64,000 bases of DNA from Bordetella ansorpii (lineage in GTDB: Bacteria; Pseudomonadota; Gammaproteobacteria; Burkholderiales; Burkholderiaceae_B). The notes under the pieces were generated by a model. The model saw only the letters and a list, made by a program, of their open reading frames with translations, was not told the DNA's origin and ran no database searches. Made by a program: the position numbers and the translations under genes. Of the stretch, positions 18,626-28,706 are shown piece by piece (the first letter of the stretch is position 1; each line of letters begins with the position of its first letter). The DNA lies in assembly GCF_900078705.1 (NCBI RefSeq), contig NZ_FKIF01000007.1:248001-312000 (forward strand), in the 5' to 3' direction.

Positions 18626-19660
18626 ATGCAAGGTTTGAACGAGTACGCGGCGCGGGACTCCCTGCGTGAACAGGCGCGCCTTGACGCCTTGACCGACCTG
18701 CAGGTGCTCGACGGCGGGCCCGATCCGGTCTTCGAACGCATCTCCCGCCTGGCGCGCGCCACGCTGCGCTTTCCCATCGCCTACGTGTCGATGGTCGGCC
18801 TGCATCACGAGATCCTGAAAACACGCGCCACGCACCCCGTTTCCACCGGCAGCCGCGACACCGCCTTCGCTTCCTATGCCCTGCAAAGCGCCGAGCCGAT
18901 GCTGGTATCCGACACCCTGGAAGACCCGCGCTTCTGCCGCTTTCCCCAGGTCGCCGGCGCCCCGTACGTACGGGCCTGCTGGAGCGTGCCGCTGGCCACG
19001 CGCGACGGCCTGCTGGTCGGCGCGCTGACCCTGCTGGATCATGTGCCGCGCCAGGCCGTCCGCGACGACCTCTCCATCCTGAAGGATTTCGGCAAGCTGG
19101 CGGCGGAAAGCATGGAACTGCGCGCCCAGTCGACCACCGATGTCCTGACCGGAGTGCAATCGCGGCGCGCTTTCCTCAGCGAAGGCGAGCGCATTTTCCT
19201 CAGCAGGCATCCCGACCGGCAGGCGCTCAGTTGCGTCATTCTCGACCTGGACGACTTTCGCCGCCTGAACGACGCCCTGGGGCATGACGCCGGCGACGAC
19301 GCTTTGCGCCAGATTGGCGGACTGCTGCGCAGCGGCGTGCGTCCGGATACGCCCATCGGCCGCGTCGGCGGGGAAGAATTCGCCATCCTGCTGCCCGGCG
19401 AAAGCCTCTACGGCGCCCACACGGTCAGCGAGCGGCTGCGCCATGCGCTGGCGCGCTTGTCCGACCAGGGGTTTCCGGGCTTGTCCGCCAGTTGCGGACT
19501 GGCCGAGCGCAACAGCACCGACCGCTGCTTCATGGACCTTCTGGACCGGGCCAGCCAGCAGGCCTACGTCGCGCGCCATGCCGGCCGCAACTGCACGCGG
19601 CCGGACCTGGCGCACATTAGCGGGCATGCGCCGGGTTTCCGGCACCGCACGCCCATCTGA
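18626..19660 (+). CDS. GAF-GGDEF diguanylate cyclase
   Basis: The 344-residue cytoplasmic protein has a GAF sensor domain (about 20-165, with VPLATRDGLLVGALTLLDH) followed by a GGDEF domain (about 170-330). The latter has the start motif DVLTGVQSRRAF and an intact active site GGEEF (248-252), so it probably makes cyclic di-GMP. The inhibitory RxxD site expected just upstream reads RPDT, so product inhibition may be lost. It is divergent from flhB and convergent with cheZ, alone among motility genes on the opposite strand. A role in tuning motility is inference from position. Confidence 0.9.
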   Translation: MQGLNEYAARDSLREQARLDALTDLQVLDGGPDPVFERISRLARATLRFPIAYVSMVGLHHEILKTRATHPVSTGSRDTAFASYALQSAEPMLVSDTLEDPRFCRFPQVAGAPYVRACWSVPLATRDGLLVGALTLLDHVPRQAVRDDLSILKDFGKLAAESMELRAQSTTDVLTGVQSRRAFLSEGERIFLSRHPDRQALSCVILDLDDFRRLNDALGHDAGDDALRQIGGLLRSGVRPDTPIGRVGGEEFAILLPGESLYGAHTVSERLRHALARLSDQGFPGLSASCGLAERNSTDRCFMDLLDRASQQAYVARHAGRNCTRPDLAHISGHAPGFRHRTPI

Positions 19661-19712
19661 GCCCTGCCGCTGGCTGCGCCGTCCGGCCCGCCTTCACGGC
19701 GGGCGGACGCGG

Positions 19713-20348
19713 TCAGAAGCCCAGGCTGGCCAGCAGATCGTCGACCTGGTCCTGGCTGGTCACCACATCGGCCTTGCCTTCCGGATTGACCTGCGGACCA
19801 TTGAGCAGGCTGGTGGCTTCGTCGCGCCGCTCTTGGGGCACATTGTCCAGCAGCACCTGCAGCAGTTCGCGCTCGATCGCGCCGACCACGTCCATCATGC
19901 GCATGATGACCTGGCCGGTGAGATCCTGGAAATCCTGGGCCATCACGATGGACATCAGCTGCGCCTGGGTTTCCTGCGTCTGCTTGGGCACGTCGGCCAG
20001 AAAGGCGCGCGTGTCCTTGACCAGTTCGCGGGCCTCGGGCACCTCCAGCGGCTGATCGAACCACGACTGCCAGCGCGCATCCAACTCGCGCGCATTGCGC
20101 GCCATATCGTCCTGAATCGGACCGGCGGCTTCGGTGGCGTTGAGCACGCGATTGGCGGCTTGCTCCGTCATCTGCGCGACATAGCGCAGGCGGTCGCGGG
20201 CATCGGGGATGGCCTCGGCGGCATCCTTGATCGCCTGGTCCAGACCCAACTCGCGCATGCTGTCGCGCAGCATGCGCGTCAGTGACGCGATGCGATGGAT
20301 CAGGTCGCCGGCTTCGGGCTTCTTCTCGTCGCTATTCGTGGCGTTCAT
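19713..20348 (-). CDS. cheZ: CheY-P phosphatase CheZ
   Basis: CheZ removes the phosphoryl group from CheY-P. The 211-residue product is a long helical hairpin with the catalytic-site segment [19 protein letters not shown], including the Gln that attacks CheY-P, and a C-terminal CheY-binding tail ([13 protein letters not shown]). Length is normal. It is the last gene of the leftward flhD-cheZ run, 13 bp after cheY. Confidence 0.96.
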   Translation of the reverse strand: MNATNSDEKKPEAGDLIHRIASLTRMLRDSMRELGLDQAIKDAAEAIPDARDRLRYVAQMTEQAANRVLNATEAAGPIQDDMARNARELDARWQSWFDQPLEVPEARELVKDTRAFLADVPKQTQETQAQLMSIVMAQDFQDLTGQVIMRMMDVVGAIERELLQVLLDNVPQERRDEATSLLNGPQVNPEGKADVVTSQDQVDDLLASLGF

Positions 20349-20361
20349 GGGGGAACCTCGT

Positions 20362-20751
20362 TCAGCCAGCCAGTTTCTCGAAAATCTTGTTCAGCTTCTC
20401 TTCCAGGGTGGCGGCCGTGAACGGCTTGACCACATAGCCGTTGGCGCCGGCCTGGGCGGCCGCAACAATGTTTTCCTTCTTGGCCTCGGCCGTCACCATC
20501 AGAACGGGCAGGCTCTTCAGGCTCGGGTCCTGGCGGATCTGCTTGAGCATTTCCAGACCATCCAGATTGGGCATGTTCCAGTCGGACACGACGAACTGGA
20601 AGCCGCCGGTCCGCAGCTTGTCCAGCGCGATGGCGCCGTCTTCCGCCTCGTCCACGTTCTCGAAGCCCAGTTCCTTGAGCAGGTTGCGGATGATCCGCCG
20701 CATGGTGGGGAAATCGTCCACCACCAAAATCTTCAGGGCCTTGTCTACCAT
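20362..20751 (-). CDS. cheY: Chemotaxis response regulator CheY
   Basis: CheY-P binds the flagellar switch and changes motor rotation. The product is a single receiver domain of 129 residues with Asp12/Asp13, phosphoacceptor Asp57 (VVSDWNMPN), the switch Thr (LMVTAEAK) and Lys (YVVKPF), as in enteric CheY. I chose the ATG at 20751 because GGAG ends 5 bases upstream; the GTG two codons further up is less likely. It precedes cheZ by 13 bp. Confidence 0.96.
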   Translation of the reverse strand: MVDKALKILVVDDFPTMRRIIRNLLKELGFENVDEAEDGAIALDKLRTGGFQFVVSDWNMPNLDGLEMLKQIRQDPSLKSLPVLMVTAEAKKENIVAAAQAGANGYVVKPFTAATLEEKLNKIFEKLAG

Positions 20752-20800
20752 CTTCACTCCAAGAATTGATTATGGACGCGCTGCCGCGCCCAGTGTGATT

Positions 20801-21865
20801 TCAAACCCGATGGCCACGGTCGCCCAGGCGGTCGAGGATACGTTCGCTGATATTTGACAGCGTCACCACGTCCTCCGCGGCGCCCAGCGCGATCGCCTCG
20901 CGCGGCATGCCGAAAACGACGCAGCTCGCCTCGTCCTGGGCGATCGTGTGCGCGCCGGCCCGGCGCATCGCCAGCAGACCGGCGGCGCCGTCCTTGCCCA
21001 TGCCGGTCAGGATCACGCCGATGGCATTGTGGCCAGCCGACTCGGCCGCGGAATGGAACAGCACATCCACGGACGGCCGATGCCGGTTGACCGGATCGCC
21101 CTCAAACAACTCGATGACATAGTTGGCGCCGCTGCGGCCCAGGCGCATGTGCGTCTCGCCGCCGGGAGCCAGGTACACGTGGCCCGGCAGCACCCGCTCG
21201 CCATGCACGGCCTCCCGCACCGTCACCGCGCACATGGTATTTAGCCGCTGCGCGAACGACTTGGTGAAACCGGCCGGCATGTGCTGCGTGATGAGTATCG
21301 CGGGGCTGTCGGGGGGCAACGGCCGCAATACTTCGCGAATCGCTTCCGTACCGCCCGTGGACGAGCCGATGATAACCAGCTTCTCGGAGCTGGAGAACGG
21401 GCTGCGCAGGCGCTGCGGTGCGGGCGCGGCAGCGCCTTCGGCGGGCGGCGTGCTCTTGCGCAGGCGCGCCCGCGAGGCGGCGCGGATCTTCTCGGCAATG
21501 ATCTCGCTGTATTCGAGCAGGCCATCGCGGATGCCCAGCTTAGGCTTGGTGACGAAGTCGACCGCGCCCAGCTCCAGCGCCCGCATGGTGATCTCACCGC
21601 CGCGCTCGGTCAGCGACGACACCATGAGCACCGGCATGGGGCGCAGGCGCATGAGCTTCTCGAGAAAATCCAGGCCATCCATGCGGGGCATTTCGACGTC
21701 CAGCGTCAGGACGTCGGGATTGTGCTGCTTGATCAGGTCGCGCGCCACCAGCGGATCCGGCGCGACCGCAACCACTTCCATGTCGGGATGCCCGTTGATG
21801 ATCTCGGTCATCAGGCCGCGAACCAGCGCGGAATCGTCTACGCAAAGGACCTTGATTTTCTTCAT
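20801..21865 (-). CDS. cheB: Chemoreceptor methylesterase/deamidase CheB
   Basis: CheB removes methyl groups from chemoreceptors once phosphorylated by CheA. The 354-residue product has an N-terminal receiver domain (1-125, phosphoacceptor Asp56 in [10 protein letters not shown]), a linker and a C-terminal methylesterase domain (about 160-350). The last has the catalytic Ser in [11 protein letters not shown], the His in ITQHMPAGF and the Asp in [10 protein letters not shown]. It follows cheR by 15 bp. I see no cheD beside it. Confidence 0.96.
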   Translation of the reverse strand: MKKIKVLCVDDSALVRGLMTEIINGHPDMEVVAVAPDPLVARDLIKQHNPDVLTLDVEMPRMDGLDFLEKLMRLRPMPVLMVSSLTERGGEITMRALELGAVDFVTKPKLGIRDGLLEYSEIIAEKIRAASRARLRKSTPPAEGAAAPAPQRLRSPFSSSEKLVIIGSSTGGTEAIREVLRPLPPDSPAILITQHMPAGFTKSFAQRLNTMCAVTVREAVHGERVLPGHVYLAPGGETHMRLGRSGANYVIELFEGDPVNRHRPSVDVLFHSAAESAGHNAIGVILTGMGKDGAAGLLAMRRAGAHTIAQDEASCVVFGMPREAIALGAAEDVVTLSNISERILDRLGDRGHRV

Positions 21866-21880
21866 TCTGTTCGTGCGTCT

Positions 21881-22735
21881 CTATTCAGGACTGCCGACGC
21901 AGTCATAGACCGTCTGTCCGCGCAAGCGGAAACTGCGGCTGATATAGGTGAAGTTCTCGGAATGGCCCGCGAACAGCAGGCCGCCCGGCTTGAGCAGCGG
22001 CACGAAGCGCTGCAGGATCTTCGACTGCGTGGGCTTGTCGAAGTAAATCATCACGTTGCGACAGAAGATCACGTCGAACTTCTCGTTCAGCGGCCAATCG
22101 GGGGCCAGCAGATTGAGCGTCTGGAACGTGACCATCTCCTGGATCTCGGGACGCACCTTCACGTGCCCGCTGTTCTCGCCCTTGCCACGCAGGAAGAAGC
22201 GCTTGAGCCGGGCCTCGTCGAGCTTGGACACCCGCTCGAACGGATAGACGCCCGCCCGGGCCCTGGCCAGCACCTGCGTATCGATGTCGGTGGCGATCAC
22301 CTTGCTGCCGGCCGCGCGCGAACCCAGCGCCTCGGCCAGGGTGATGGCGATCGAATACGGCTCTTCGCCCGTCGAGGCGGCGGAACACCACACCGACACC
22401 GGCCCGCCGCGCGTGCGCGCGAACTCGGCCAGGATCGGAAAGTGATGGGATTCGCGGAAGAATGCCGTCAGGTTGGTCGTCAGGGCATTGACGAAATTTT
22501 CCCACTCGGGGGCGGCCGGCTGTTCCTCGAGATGATCGAGATAGCCGCCGAAGTCTTGCCGGCCCAGCGCCCGCAGGCGCCTCGCCAGCCGGCTGTAGAC
22601 CATTTCCCGCTTGTGATCGCCCAGCGAGATGCCCGCGCGCGCGTAGATCATGCGGCGCACGCGCGAAAAATCGTTGTCGCGGAACTCGAACTGCCGTTCG
22701 GCCGAAAAGGCCGACGAGGGCTGGGCGGTGGCCAC
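21881..22735 (-). CDS. cheR: Chemoreceptor methyltransferase CheR
   Basis: CheR adds methyl groups from S-adenosylmethionine to glutamates of chemoreceptors. The 284-residue product has the N-terminal helical domain (FSRVRRMIYARAGISLGDHK) and the SAM-binding domain with VWCSAASTGEEPYSIA, FDVIFCRNVMIYF and LFAGHSENF, all family hallmarks. The start is read as GTG at 22735. It follows the chemoreceptor gene by 15 bp. Confidence 0.95.
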   Translation of the reverse strand: MATAQPSSAFSAERQFEFRDNDFSRVRRMIYARAGISLGDHKREMVYSRLARRLRALGRQDFGGYLDHLEEQPAAPEWENFVNALTTNLTAFFRESHHFPILAEFARTRGGPVSVWCSAASTGEEPYSIAITLAEALGSRAAGSKVIATDIDTQVLARARAGVYPFERVSKLDEARLKRFFLRGKGENSGHVKVRPEIQEMVTFQTLNLLAPDWPLNEKFDVIFCRNVMIYFDKPTQSKILQRFVPLLKPGGLLFAGHSENFTYISRSFRLRGQTVYDCVGSPE

Positions 22736-22750
22736 GCTGGATCCCTCGAC

Positions 22751-24619
22751 TTACGACCCGGCCAATGCAAAGCCAGGGGTGCCCTCGCCTTGCATCAGCT
22801 CGGGACGGCCGCGGCCTTGCAATTGGGGGGACGGGGCATCGATGACCTCGCCGGTGTTGATGCGGAATATCGCCACGGCCTCGGCCAGGCGCTGCGCCTG
22901 CTCCTGCAGCGAACCCGCCGCCGCCGCCGCCTCTTCCACCAGCGCCGCGTTCTGCTGCGTCACCTCGTCCATCTGCGACACCGCGCGGTTCACCTGGTCG
23001 ATGCCCCCGGACTGCTCTTCCGACGCCGCCGAAATCTCGCCCATGATGTCCGTCACGCGCTTGACCGAACTGACGATCTCCTGCATCGTCGCCCCGGCGC
23101 GTTCGACCTGCTGCGAACCCGTATCGACCTTGCTGACCGAGTCCTCGATCAGCACCTTGATCTCCTTGGCCGCCTGCGCGCTGCGCTGCGCCAGCGAGCG
23201 AACCTCGCCCGCCACCACCGCGAAACCCTTGCCCTGCTCGCCCGCGCGCGCCGCTTCCACCGCCGCGTTCAGCGCCAGGATGTTGGTCTGGAACGCGATG
23301 CCGTCGATCACCGACACGATCTCGGAGATCTTGCGCGAGCTCGCCGAGATGCCTTCCATCGTGTTGACCACCTCCGACACCGCCGAACCGCCGCGCTCGG
23401 CCACCTGCGACGCGCTGGCCGCCAACTGGTTGGCCTGGCGCGCGTTGTCCGCGTTCTGCTTCACGGTCGACGCCAACTGCTCCATCGACGCCGCGGTCTC
23501 TTCCAGCGAGGCCGCCTGCTGCTCGGTACGGCTGGACAGGTCGGTGTTGCCCGCGGATATCTCGCGCGACCCCACGTTGATCTCGTCCACGCCACGGCGC
23601 ACGGTGCTGACCGTGCGCGTCAGGCTTTCCTGCATGCGCTTGAGCGCCGCGAACAACTGGCCGATCTCGTTGTTGCCGCGCATCTCGACCCGCGTGGCCA
23701 GGTCGCCCGCGGCGATGCGGTCGAACTGGATGCCGGCTTCCTTCAGCGGACGCAACACGCGGCCACGCAGGAACAGGTAGGTCATGAAGACCAGCACGGC
23801 GGCCACGAAGGCGCCCAGCGCGACGGCGCCCAGGATATAGTGGTAGCGGGTTTGGGCCATGTTGTAGGCCTCGTCCAGCTGCGTGGCGCGCCAGGTCGCG
23901 AAGGCATCGACCGAACGCTGGAAGCGGGCTTCCGGCGCATCCATCGCGCTTTCGATCTGCCTGGAGTAACCGGTCAGATCCCCCTTTTGCAGCAGCGCCA
24001 CCACGGGTGCGATGCCCTGCTGGGTAAGCGCGCGATAGGCCTGCTCGAACTCGTTCAGCGCCGCTTGGGCCGCCTCGGTCTTGGGCATGGCCTGGTAACG
24101 CTCGAACTCGGCCTGCGCACGGCCCAGGCTGTCCTGGGCGCGTTGCGCCATCGACGCGGCCTGGCCGGCTATGCCCGACGGCATCTGCGCCGCCACGGCG
24201 GCCGGCACGGCGAGCGGAGCCGGCGCCGGGATGGGCGCGGCGGTGGCGCCTTCGGCAACGGGTGCGGAAGCCTGGGCGGCAAGCGCCGCCAGGGAAGTGT
24301 TGGCGGCGTCGATCGCGGTCTTGGTCTGCGCGACCTGGGCCGCCTGGGCGGCCGCCAGGGCCTGCACGGTCACGCCGTAATGGGCGATGGCGCCACGGTT
24401 CAAGGCGATGATGGCGTCCTTGGTGTGATTGACCACGCGGCTCATCGCGTCGTCGATATCCTCGGTCCGCTTGAGCGATGCGGTCGTCTCATTGCCCAGG
24501 TGCAGGGAGAAGACCCCCAGCACCGCACCAATGACCAGCAGAAGGGAGAAAAAGCCCAGCACGCCCAGCAGGCTGCTGCGAATGGACAGGTTTGCCAAAG
24601 TATTGCGCATGATGTTCAT
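22751..24619 (-). CDS. Methyl-accepting chemotaxis protein (Tar/Tsr type)
   Basis: This transmembrane chemoreceptor of about 622 residues has a first membrane helix (about 18-40), a periplasmic helical bundle (about 41-260), a second helix (about 262-285), a HAMP domain ([20 protein letters not shown]) and a long cytoplasmic signalling coil with the hairpin tip [20 protein letters not shown]. The periplasmic domain contains an Ala/Pro-rich segment of about 35 residues (near 117-151). The C-terminus lacks the NWETF-type tether for CheR/CheB. ATG at 24619 is preferred; a TTG one codon up and an ATG at 24610 are also possible. The ligand is unknown. Confidence 0.93.
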   Translation of the reverse strand: MNIMRNTLANLSIRSSLLGVLGFFSLLLVIGAVLGVFSLHLGNETTASLKRTEDIDDAMSRVVNHTKDAIIALNRGAIAHYGVTVQALAAAQAAQVAQTKTAIDAANTSLAALAAQASAPVAEGATAAPIPAPAPLAVPAAVAAQMPSGIAGQAASMAQRAQDSLGRAQAEFERYQAMPKTEAAQAALNEFEQAYRALTQQGIAPVVALLQKGDLTGYSRQIESAMDAPEARFQRSVDAFATWRATQLDEAYNMAQTRYHYILGAVALGAFVAAVLVFMTYLFLRGRVLRPLKEAGIQFDRIAAGDLATRVEMRGNNEIGQLFAALKRMQESLTRTVSTVRRGVDEINVGSREISAGNTDLSSRTEQQAASLEETAASMEQLASTVKQNADNARQANQLAASASQVAERGGSAVSEVVNTMEGISASSRKISEIVSVIDGIAFQTNILALNAAVEAARAGEQGKGFAVVAGEVRSLAQRSAQAAKEIKVLIEDSVSKVDTGSQQVERAGATMQEIVSSVKRVTDIMGEISAASEEQSGGIDQVNRAVSQMDEVTQQNAALVEEAAAAAGSLQEQAQRLAEAVAIFRINTGEVIDAPSPQLQGRGRPELMQGEGTPGFALAGS

Positions 24620-24691
24620 CAATCACGGACCGCGTTCGCTGCCATGCGCCGGGCGCGGGGTTCGATGCGCCCCGTCCCTGCGCTGATGGGC

Positions 24692-25192
24692 TCAGGAAGC
24701 CACTTTCTCGACCAGCGCCATTTCGTCGCTGGTCATCAGGCGTTCGATGTCGACGAGAATCAGCATGCGCTCGTCGACCGTGCCCAGCCCGGTCAGGTAC
24801 TCGGTGGACAGCGTGGCGCCGAACTCGGGCGCCGGACGGATCTGGCCGGAATTCAGCATCAGCACGTCCGACACGCCATCGACCACGATGCCCACCACGC
24901 GGCGATCGAGGTTCAGGATGATGACGACGGTCTGCTCGTTGTATTCGACGCGGCCCAGGTTGAACTTGATGCGCAGGTCGACGATCGGAACGATGATGCC
25001 GCGCAGGTTCGTCACCCCCTTGATGAAGGGCGGCACGTTGGCGATACGCGTGACCGCGTTCGCATCGTAGCCACGGATTTCCTGCACCTTCAGGATGTCG
25101 ATCCCGTACTCTTCTTCGCCCAGCGTGAACACCAGGAATTCGCTACCCTGGTCTTCGACGCGCGTCGCCGGGGTTTGCGGTTTGGCTGCCAT
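24692..25192 (-). CDS. cheW: Chemotaxis coupling protein CheW
   Basis: CheW links chemoreceptors to CheA. The 166-residue product is a single CheW domain with [33 protein letters not shown], the typical [11 protein letters not shown] and [10 protein letters not shown] near the end. Length is normal. It lies 12 bp downstream of cheA and 72 bp upstream of the chemoreceptor gene. Confidence 0.97.
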   Translation of the reverse strand: MAAKPQTPATRVEDQGSEFLVFTLGEEEYGIDILKVQEIRGYDANAVTRIANVPPFIKGVTNLRGIIVPIVDLRIKFNLGRVEYNEQTVVIILNLDRRVVGIVVDGVSDVLMLNSGQIRPAPEFGATLSTEYLTGLGTVDERMLILVDIERLMTSDEMALVEKVAS

Positions 25193-25204
25193 GGTCTTGC
25201 TCCC

Positions 25205-27319
25205 TTAGTTCAGGATGGCTTCGGGCTGGGCCCATTTCTCGCGATTGGCCCGCGCCAGTGCGAATACATCGACGATCAGCGCAACGCTGCCGTCGCCAAG
25301 AATAGTGGCCGCCGAGATTCCCGGCACCTTGCGGTAGTTGGCCTCGAGGTTCTTCACCACGACCTGGTGCTGGCCGACCAGATGGTCCACCAGCAGGGCG
25401 AAGCGGCGATCCTCGGCCTGCATGATGACGGCGATGGCCTGGGTGGGATCGGCCTGTGCGCCGCCCACCGAGAACACGCGGTGCATCTCGACCAGCGGCA
25501 GGTATTCGCCGCGCACGTGCATCACGCGCTCGTTGCCCGCCACCGTGTACAGCTGGTCTTGCGTCGGTTGCAGCGATTCGGTCACGTGGTTCAGGGGCAG
25601 GATGAAGGTCTCTTCACCCACCCGGACCGACATGCCGTCGAGGATGGCCAGCGTCAGCGGCAACACGATGCGCGTGGTGGTGCCCTTGCCCGTCTCGCTG
25701 GACAACTGCACATGGCCGCCCATGTCCTGGATGTTGCGACGCACGACGTCCATGCCCACGCCACGGCCGGAGATATCGGTGATCTGTTCGGCGGTGGAGA
25801 AACCGGGCGCGAAAATCAGTTGCCAGACTTCATCGTCGGGCATGTTCTCGTTCACGGCCATGCCCTGCGACAGCGCCTTCTTCAGGATGCGCTCGCGGTT
25901 CAGGCCGCCACCGTCGTCGCTGACTTCGATGACGATGTTGCCGCCGTTGTGCTGTGCCGACAGCACCAACTGGCCCGTGGGCTCCTTGCCGGCGGCGATG
26001 CGCTTCTCGGGCGTTTCGATGCCGTGGTCCAGGCTGTTGCGCACCAGGTGCGTCAGCGGATCGATGATGCGTTCGATCAGGCTCTTGTCCAGCTCGGTGG
26101 CGCGGCCGTAGGTCTGCAGTTCGATCTGCTTGCCCATCTTGCCGGCGATGTCGCGCACCAGGCGGGGAAAGCGGCTGAACACGTAGTCCATCGGCATCAT
26201 GCGGATGGACATCACGGATTCCTGCAGGTCGCGCGCGTTGCGCTCGAGCTGTTCCATGCCGTTGAGCAGGCGGTCGTGCAGCACCGGATCCAGCGACGAG
26301 GCCTGCTGTGCCAGCATCGCCTGCGTGATGACCAGTTCGCCCACCAGATTGATGATCTGGTCGACCTTCTCGACACCCACGCGGATGGAGGTGGACTCCT
26401 TGTCGGCATGCTGCGCGGCGGGAGCGCGCGCGGCACGGGCCGGCGCCGCGGCGGCGGGCGCCGCCGTCTCGATGGCGGCGGCGACGGGCGCGGCGGCCAC
26501 GGCGGGCGTGAAGCTGGCGGCGGCCTGCTCGAACTGCTCCAGCACCCCGGCATCGGCCGGGGCGGCTTGCGCCGGGGCGGCCTCGCGCGTGACTTCGAGC
26601 TGGTCGGAATCGATGATGAAGCAGCAGACCGCCTCGATATCGGCCGCCGAGCAGGTCGTCTGCACCCACACGGCCAGCGCGCCGCCGCTGCGGTCACTGG
26701 CCAGGACTTTGCCCAGGTTGCCCATCTCTTCGAGCAACGAATCGGCATCCTTGTCGGACACCTTGCTGATGCGCACCTTGGTGGGCAGATCGCCGGCAGG
26801 CTGCTGCACGGGTTCGGCCGCAACGGGCGCGGGAGCCGGCACGGCTACGGGCGCGGGCGCGGCGACAGCGGCGGGAGCGGGGGCAGGAGCCGCCGCCGGT
26901 TGCGCCGGCGCGGCGTGGCCGTCTTCAAGGGCCAGTTGCCGCAATACGGCGCAGATGCGCTCGAATACGGCCTCATCGGGCTCCTCGGACGACCGGTAGG
27001 CATCCAACTGGCTCTTCAGCACGTCCTTCGTCTCCAGGAAAATATCTACCATGTCGACGCGCAGCGCCATCTCACCCCGCCGGATGGCGTCCAGCAGGTT
27101 TTCGAGCAGGTGGGTGGTTCCGGCCAGCTTCTGAAAGCAGCCGAAGGTCGCCGCGCCACCCTTGATGGAGTGAGCGGCACGAAAAATCGCATTCAGCTGT
27201 TCGATATCGGGCGCTTGCACGTCCAGTTCGAGCAGCAGTTGCTCCATTTGGGCCAGCAGTTCGTCCGCTTCATCGAAGAAGGTTTCGTAGAACTGACTGA
27301 GGTCCAGGCCAGAACTCAT
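25205..27319 (-). CDS. cheA: Chemotaxis sensor histidine kinase CheA
   Basis: CheA phosphorylates CheY and CheB in response to receptors. The 704-residue product has the domains in order: P1 phosphotransfer with His50 (NAIFRAAHSIKGGAATFGCF); P2 CheY/CheB-binding region after an Ala/Pro linker (about 145-180); P3 dimerisation (VGELVITQAMLAQQ); P4 kinase with HLVRNSLDHGIE, VSDDGGGLN and GRGVGMDVVRRNI; and P5 CheW-like end (VDHLVGQHQVVVKNLEANY). Another Ala/Pro linker (about 280-310) precedes P3. Size is typical. It is followed closely by cheW. Confidence 0.97.
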   Translation of the reverse strand: MSSGLDLSQFYETFFDEADELLAQMEQLLLELDVQAPDIEQLNAIFRAAHSIKGGAATFGCFQKLAGTTHLLENLLDAIRRGEMALRVDMVDIFLETKDVLKSQLDAYRSSEEPDEAVFERICAVLRQLALEDGHAAPAQPAAAPAPAPAAVAAPAPVAVPAPAPVAAEPVQQPAGDLPTKVRISKVSDKDADSLLEEMGNLGKVLASDRSGGALAVWVQTTCSAADIEAVCCFIIDSDQLEVTREAAPAQAAPADAGVLEQFEQAAASFTPAVAAAPVAAAIETAAPAAAAPARAARAPAAQHADKESTSIRVGVEKVDQIINLVGELVITQAMLAQQASSLDPVLHDRLLNGMEQLERNARDLQESVMSIRMMPMDYVFSRFPRLVRDIAGKMGKQIELQTYGRATELDKSLIERIIDPLTHLVRNSLDHGIETPEKRIAAGKEPTGQLVLSAQHNGGNIVIEVSDDGGGLNRERILKKALSQGMAVNENMPDDEVWQLIFAPGFSTAEQITDISGRGVGMDVVRRNIQDMGGHVQLSSETGKGTTTRIVLPLTLAILDGMSVRVGEETFILPLNHVTESLQPTQDQLYTVAGNERVMHVRGEYLPLVEMHRVFSVGGAQADPTQAIAVIMQAEDRRFALLVDHLVGQHQVVVKNLEANYRKVPGISAATILGDGSVALIVDVFALARANREKWAQPEAILN

Positions 27320-27347
27320 GGCAGGTGTTTACCTTATGTGAACCTGA

Positions 27348-27728
27348 TCAATCCTGCGGCGTCTCGCCCAGCAGTTCCGCGGCCAACTCGACCAGGACTT
27401 GCGGGTCGAGCGGCTTGTTCAGCCATCCGCTGACGCCCAGATCGCGGGCCGCGGACTTGCTGATGTCGTCTTCTTCGGTGGTCAGCACGAGCACCGGAGT
27501 ATGTTGATACTGAGGCTGCTCGCGCAGGCCCTGGATCAGGCCCAGGCCGCCCATGACAGGCATGTTCCAGTCGCTGACCACCAGGTCCACCCGGCTGGTC
27601 TGTGCCAGCGCCAGGGCTTCCTGGCCGTCTTTGGCGGCCAGCACCTGCCATCCGGCTTGCGACAGCACCGTCTTGACGATCATGCGCATGGTCGTCGAAT
27701 CATCCGCCACCAGAATCGTGGATGTCAT
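27348..27728 (-). CDS. Stand-alone CheY-like receiver protein
   Basis: This is a 126-residue single receiver domain with acidic pocket ADD (8-10), phosphoacceptor Asp53 in [12 protein letters not shown], a Thr-Thr pair in VLVLTTEEDD and the conserved Lys in LNKPLDP. No output domain follows. It lies 9 bp downstream of motB and 28 bp before cheA, so CheA is the likely phosphodonor. It is distinct from the canonical cheY at 20362-20751: the switch-binding surface differs, so it may act as a phosphate sink or a second motor input (inference). Confidence 0.92.
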   Translation of the reverse strand: MTSTILVADDSTTMRMIVKTVLSQAGWQVLAAKDGQEALALAQTSRVDLVVSDWNMPVMGGLGLIQGLREQPQYQHTPVLVLTTEEDDISKSAARDLGVSGWLNKPLDPQVLVELAAELLGETPQD

Positions 27729-27736
27729 TGCTCTTC

Positions 27737-28681
27737 CTATTGCTTCGCTGGCGCTTGCGCGTCGAATTGCGGATTCAGCGCCTGGTCGACCTGCTGCGCG
27801 CTGTCGGCGGTTACGTCGGCGGCGGCCGCGTTCTCGGACTCGAGGCGGCGCTGGGTAGATTCGTTCAAGACCACCAAGCTGATGCGGCGGTTAACGGCAG
27901 CATAGGGGTCGTCCTTAACCAGGCTCATGCTGGAGGCCAGACCCTGCACGCGAATGACCTTGCCTTCGTTCATGCCGCCCGCCACCAGTTCCTTGCGCGA
28001 CGCGTTGGCGCGATCAGCCGAGAGTTCCCAGTTGCTGTAGGCGCGCTCGCCCCGGGCGTACTGCGTGGCGTCGGTGTGGCCGGCGATGCTGACCTTGTTG
28101 GGCAGCTCGTTCAACACCGGCCCCAGCTCGCGCAGGATGTCCCGCATATAGGGCTTGACCTCGGCGCTGCCGGTGGCGAACATCGGCCGGTTCTGGCTAT
28201 CGACGATCTGCACGCGCAGGCCTTCGGTCGTGATGTCGATCAGCAACTGCGGCCGGAACTTCTGCAGCACCGGGCTGCTTTCGATGACGTTCTCCAGCCG
28301 CTGGCGCAGGCGTTCCAGGCGATGGCGGTCACGCCGCTCGGCATCCGCGCTGATGGTCTGGGCCTGCATGCGCGTGCCCTGCGCGCGGCGGACCTCGCCT
28401 TCGTCGCGCAGGGGGTCCGGACCGCCGCCCGGGATGGCACTGCGTTCGGCCGAATTCTTCGGACCGCCCGCGATGGCCACCGACAGCGGCATGCGGAAAT
28501 ACTCGGCGATGCCTTTCAATTCTTCGCGTGGCACGATGCTGATCAGCCACATGACCAGGAAGAACGCCATCAGCGCGGTGATGAAGTCGGCGTAGGCGAT
28601 CTTCCAGCTCCCGCCGTGGTGCGCATCCCCGTGCGACTTCTTGCGCCGGATGACGACGCGGTGATTGTTGACGGTGCTCAT
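27737..28681 (-). CDS. motB: Flagellar motor stator protein MotB
   Basis: MotB anchors the stator to peptidoglycan and carries the proton path. The 314-residue product has a basic N-terminus, one membrane helix (about 29-50: YADFITALMAFFLVMWLISI) with the proton-binding Asp32, a plug and linker, and a C-terminal OmpA-like peptidoglycan-binding domain (about 150-285, with VSIAGHTDATQYARG and NWELSADRANASRKEL). It follows motA by 25 bp. Confidence 0.97.
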   Translation of the reverse strand: MSTVNNHRVVIRRKKSHGDAHHGGSWKIAYADFITALMAFFLVMWLISIVPREELKGIAEYFRMPLSVAIAGGPKNSAERSAIPGGGPDPLRDEGEVRRAQGTRMQAQTISADAERRDRHRLERLRQRLENVIESSPVLQKFRPQLLIDITTEGLRVQIVDSQNRPMFATGSAEVKPYMRDILRELGPVLNELPNKVSIAGHTDATQYARGERAYSNWELSADRANASRKELVAGGMNEGKVIRVQGLASSMSLVKDDPYAAVNRRISLVVLNESTQRRLESENAAAADVTADSAQQVDQALNPQFDAQAPAKQ

Positions 28682-28706
28682 GGCGGCGTGTTTTCAATCC
28701 AGCGGA

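Noticed and set aside
21281-27433. Open frame of about 2050 codons antisense to the chemotaxis genes
   Set aside because: It is Arg/His/Gln/Gly-rich with no domain pattern and mirrors the high-GC third positions of the real genes on the other strand.
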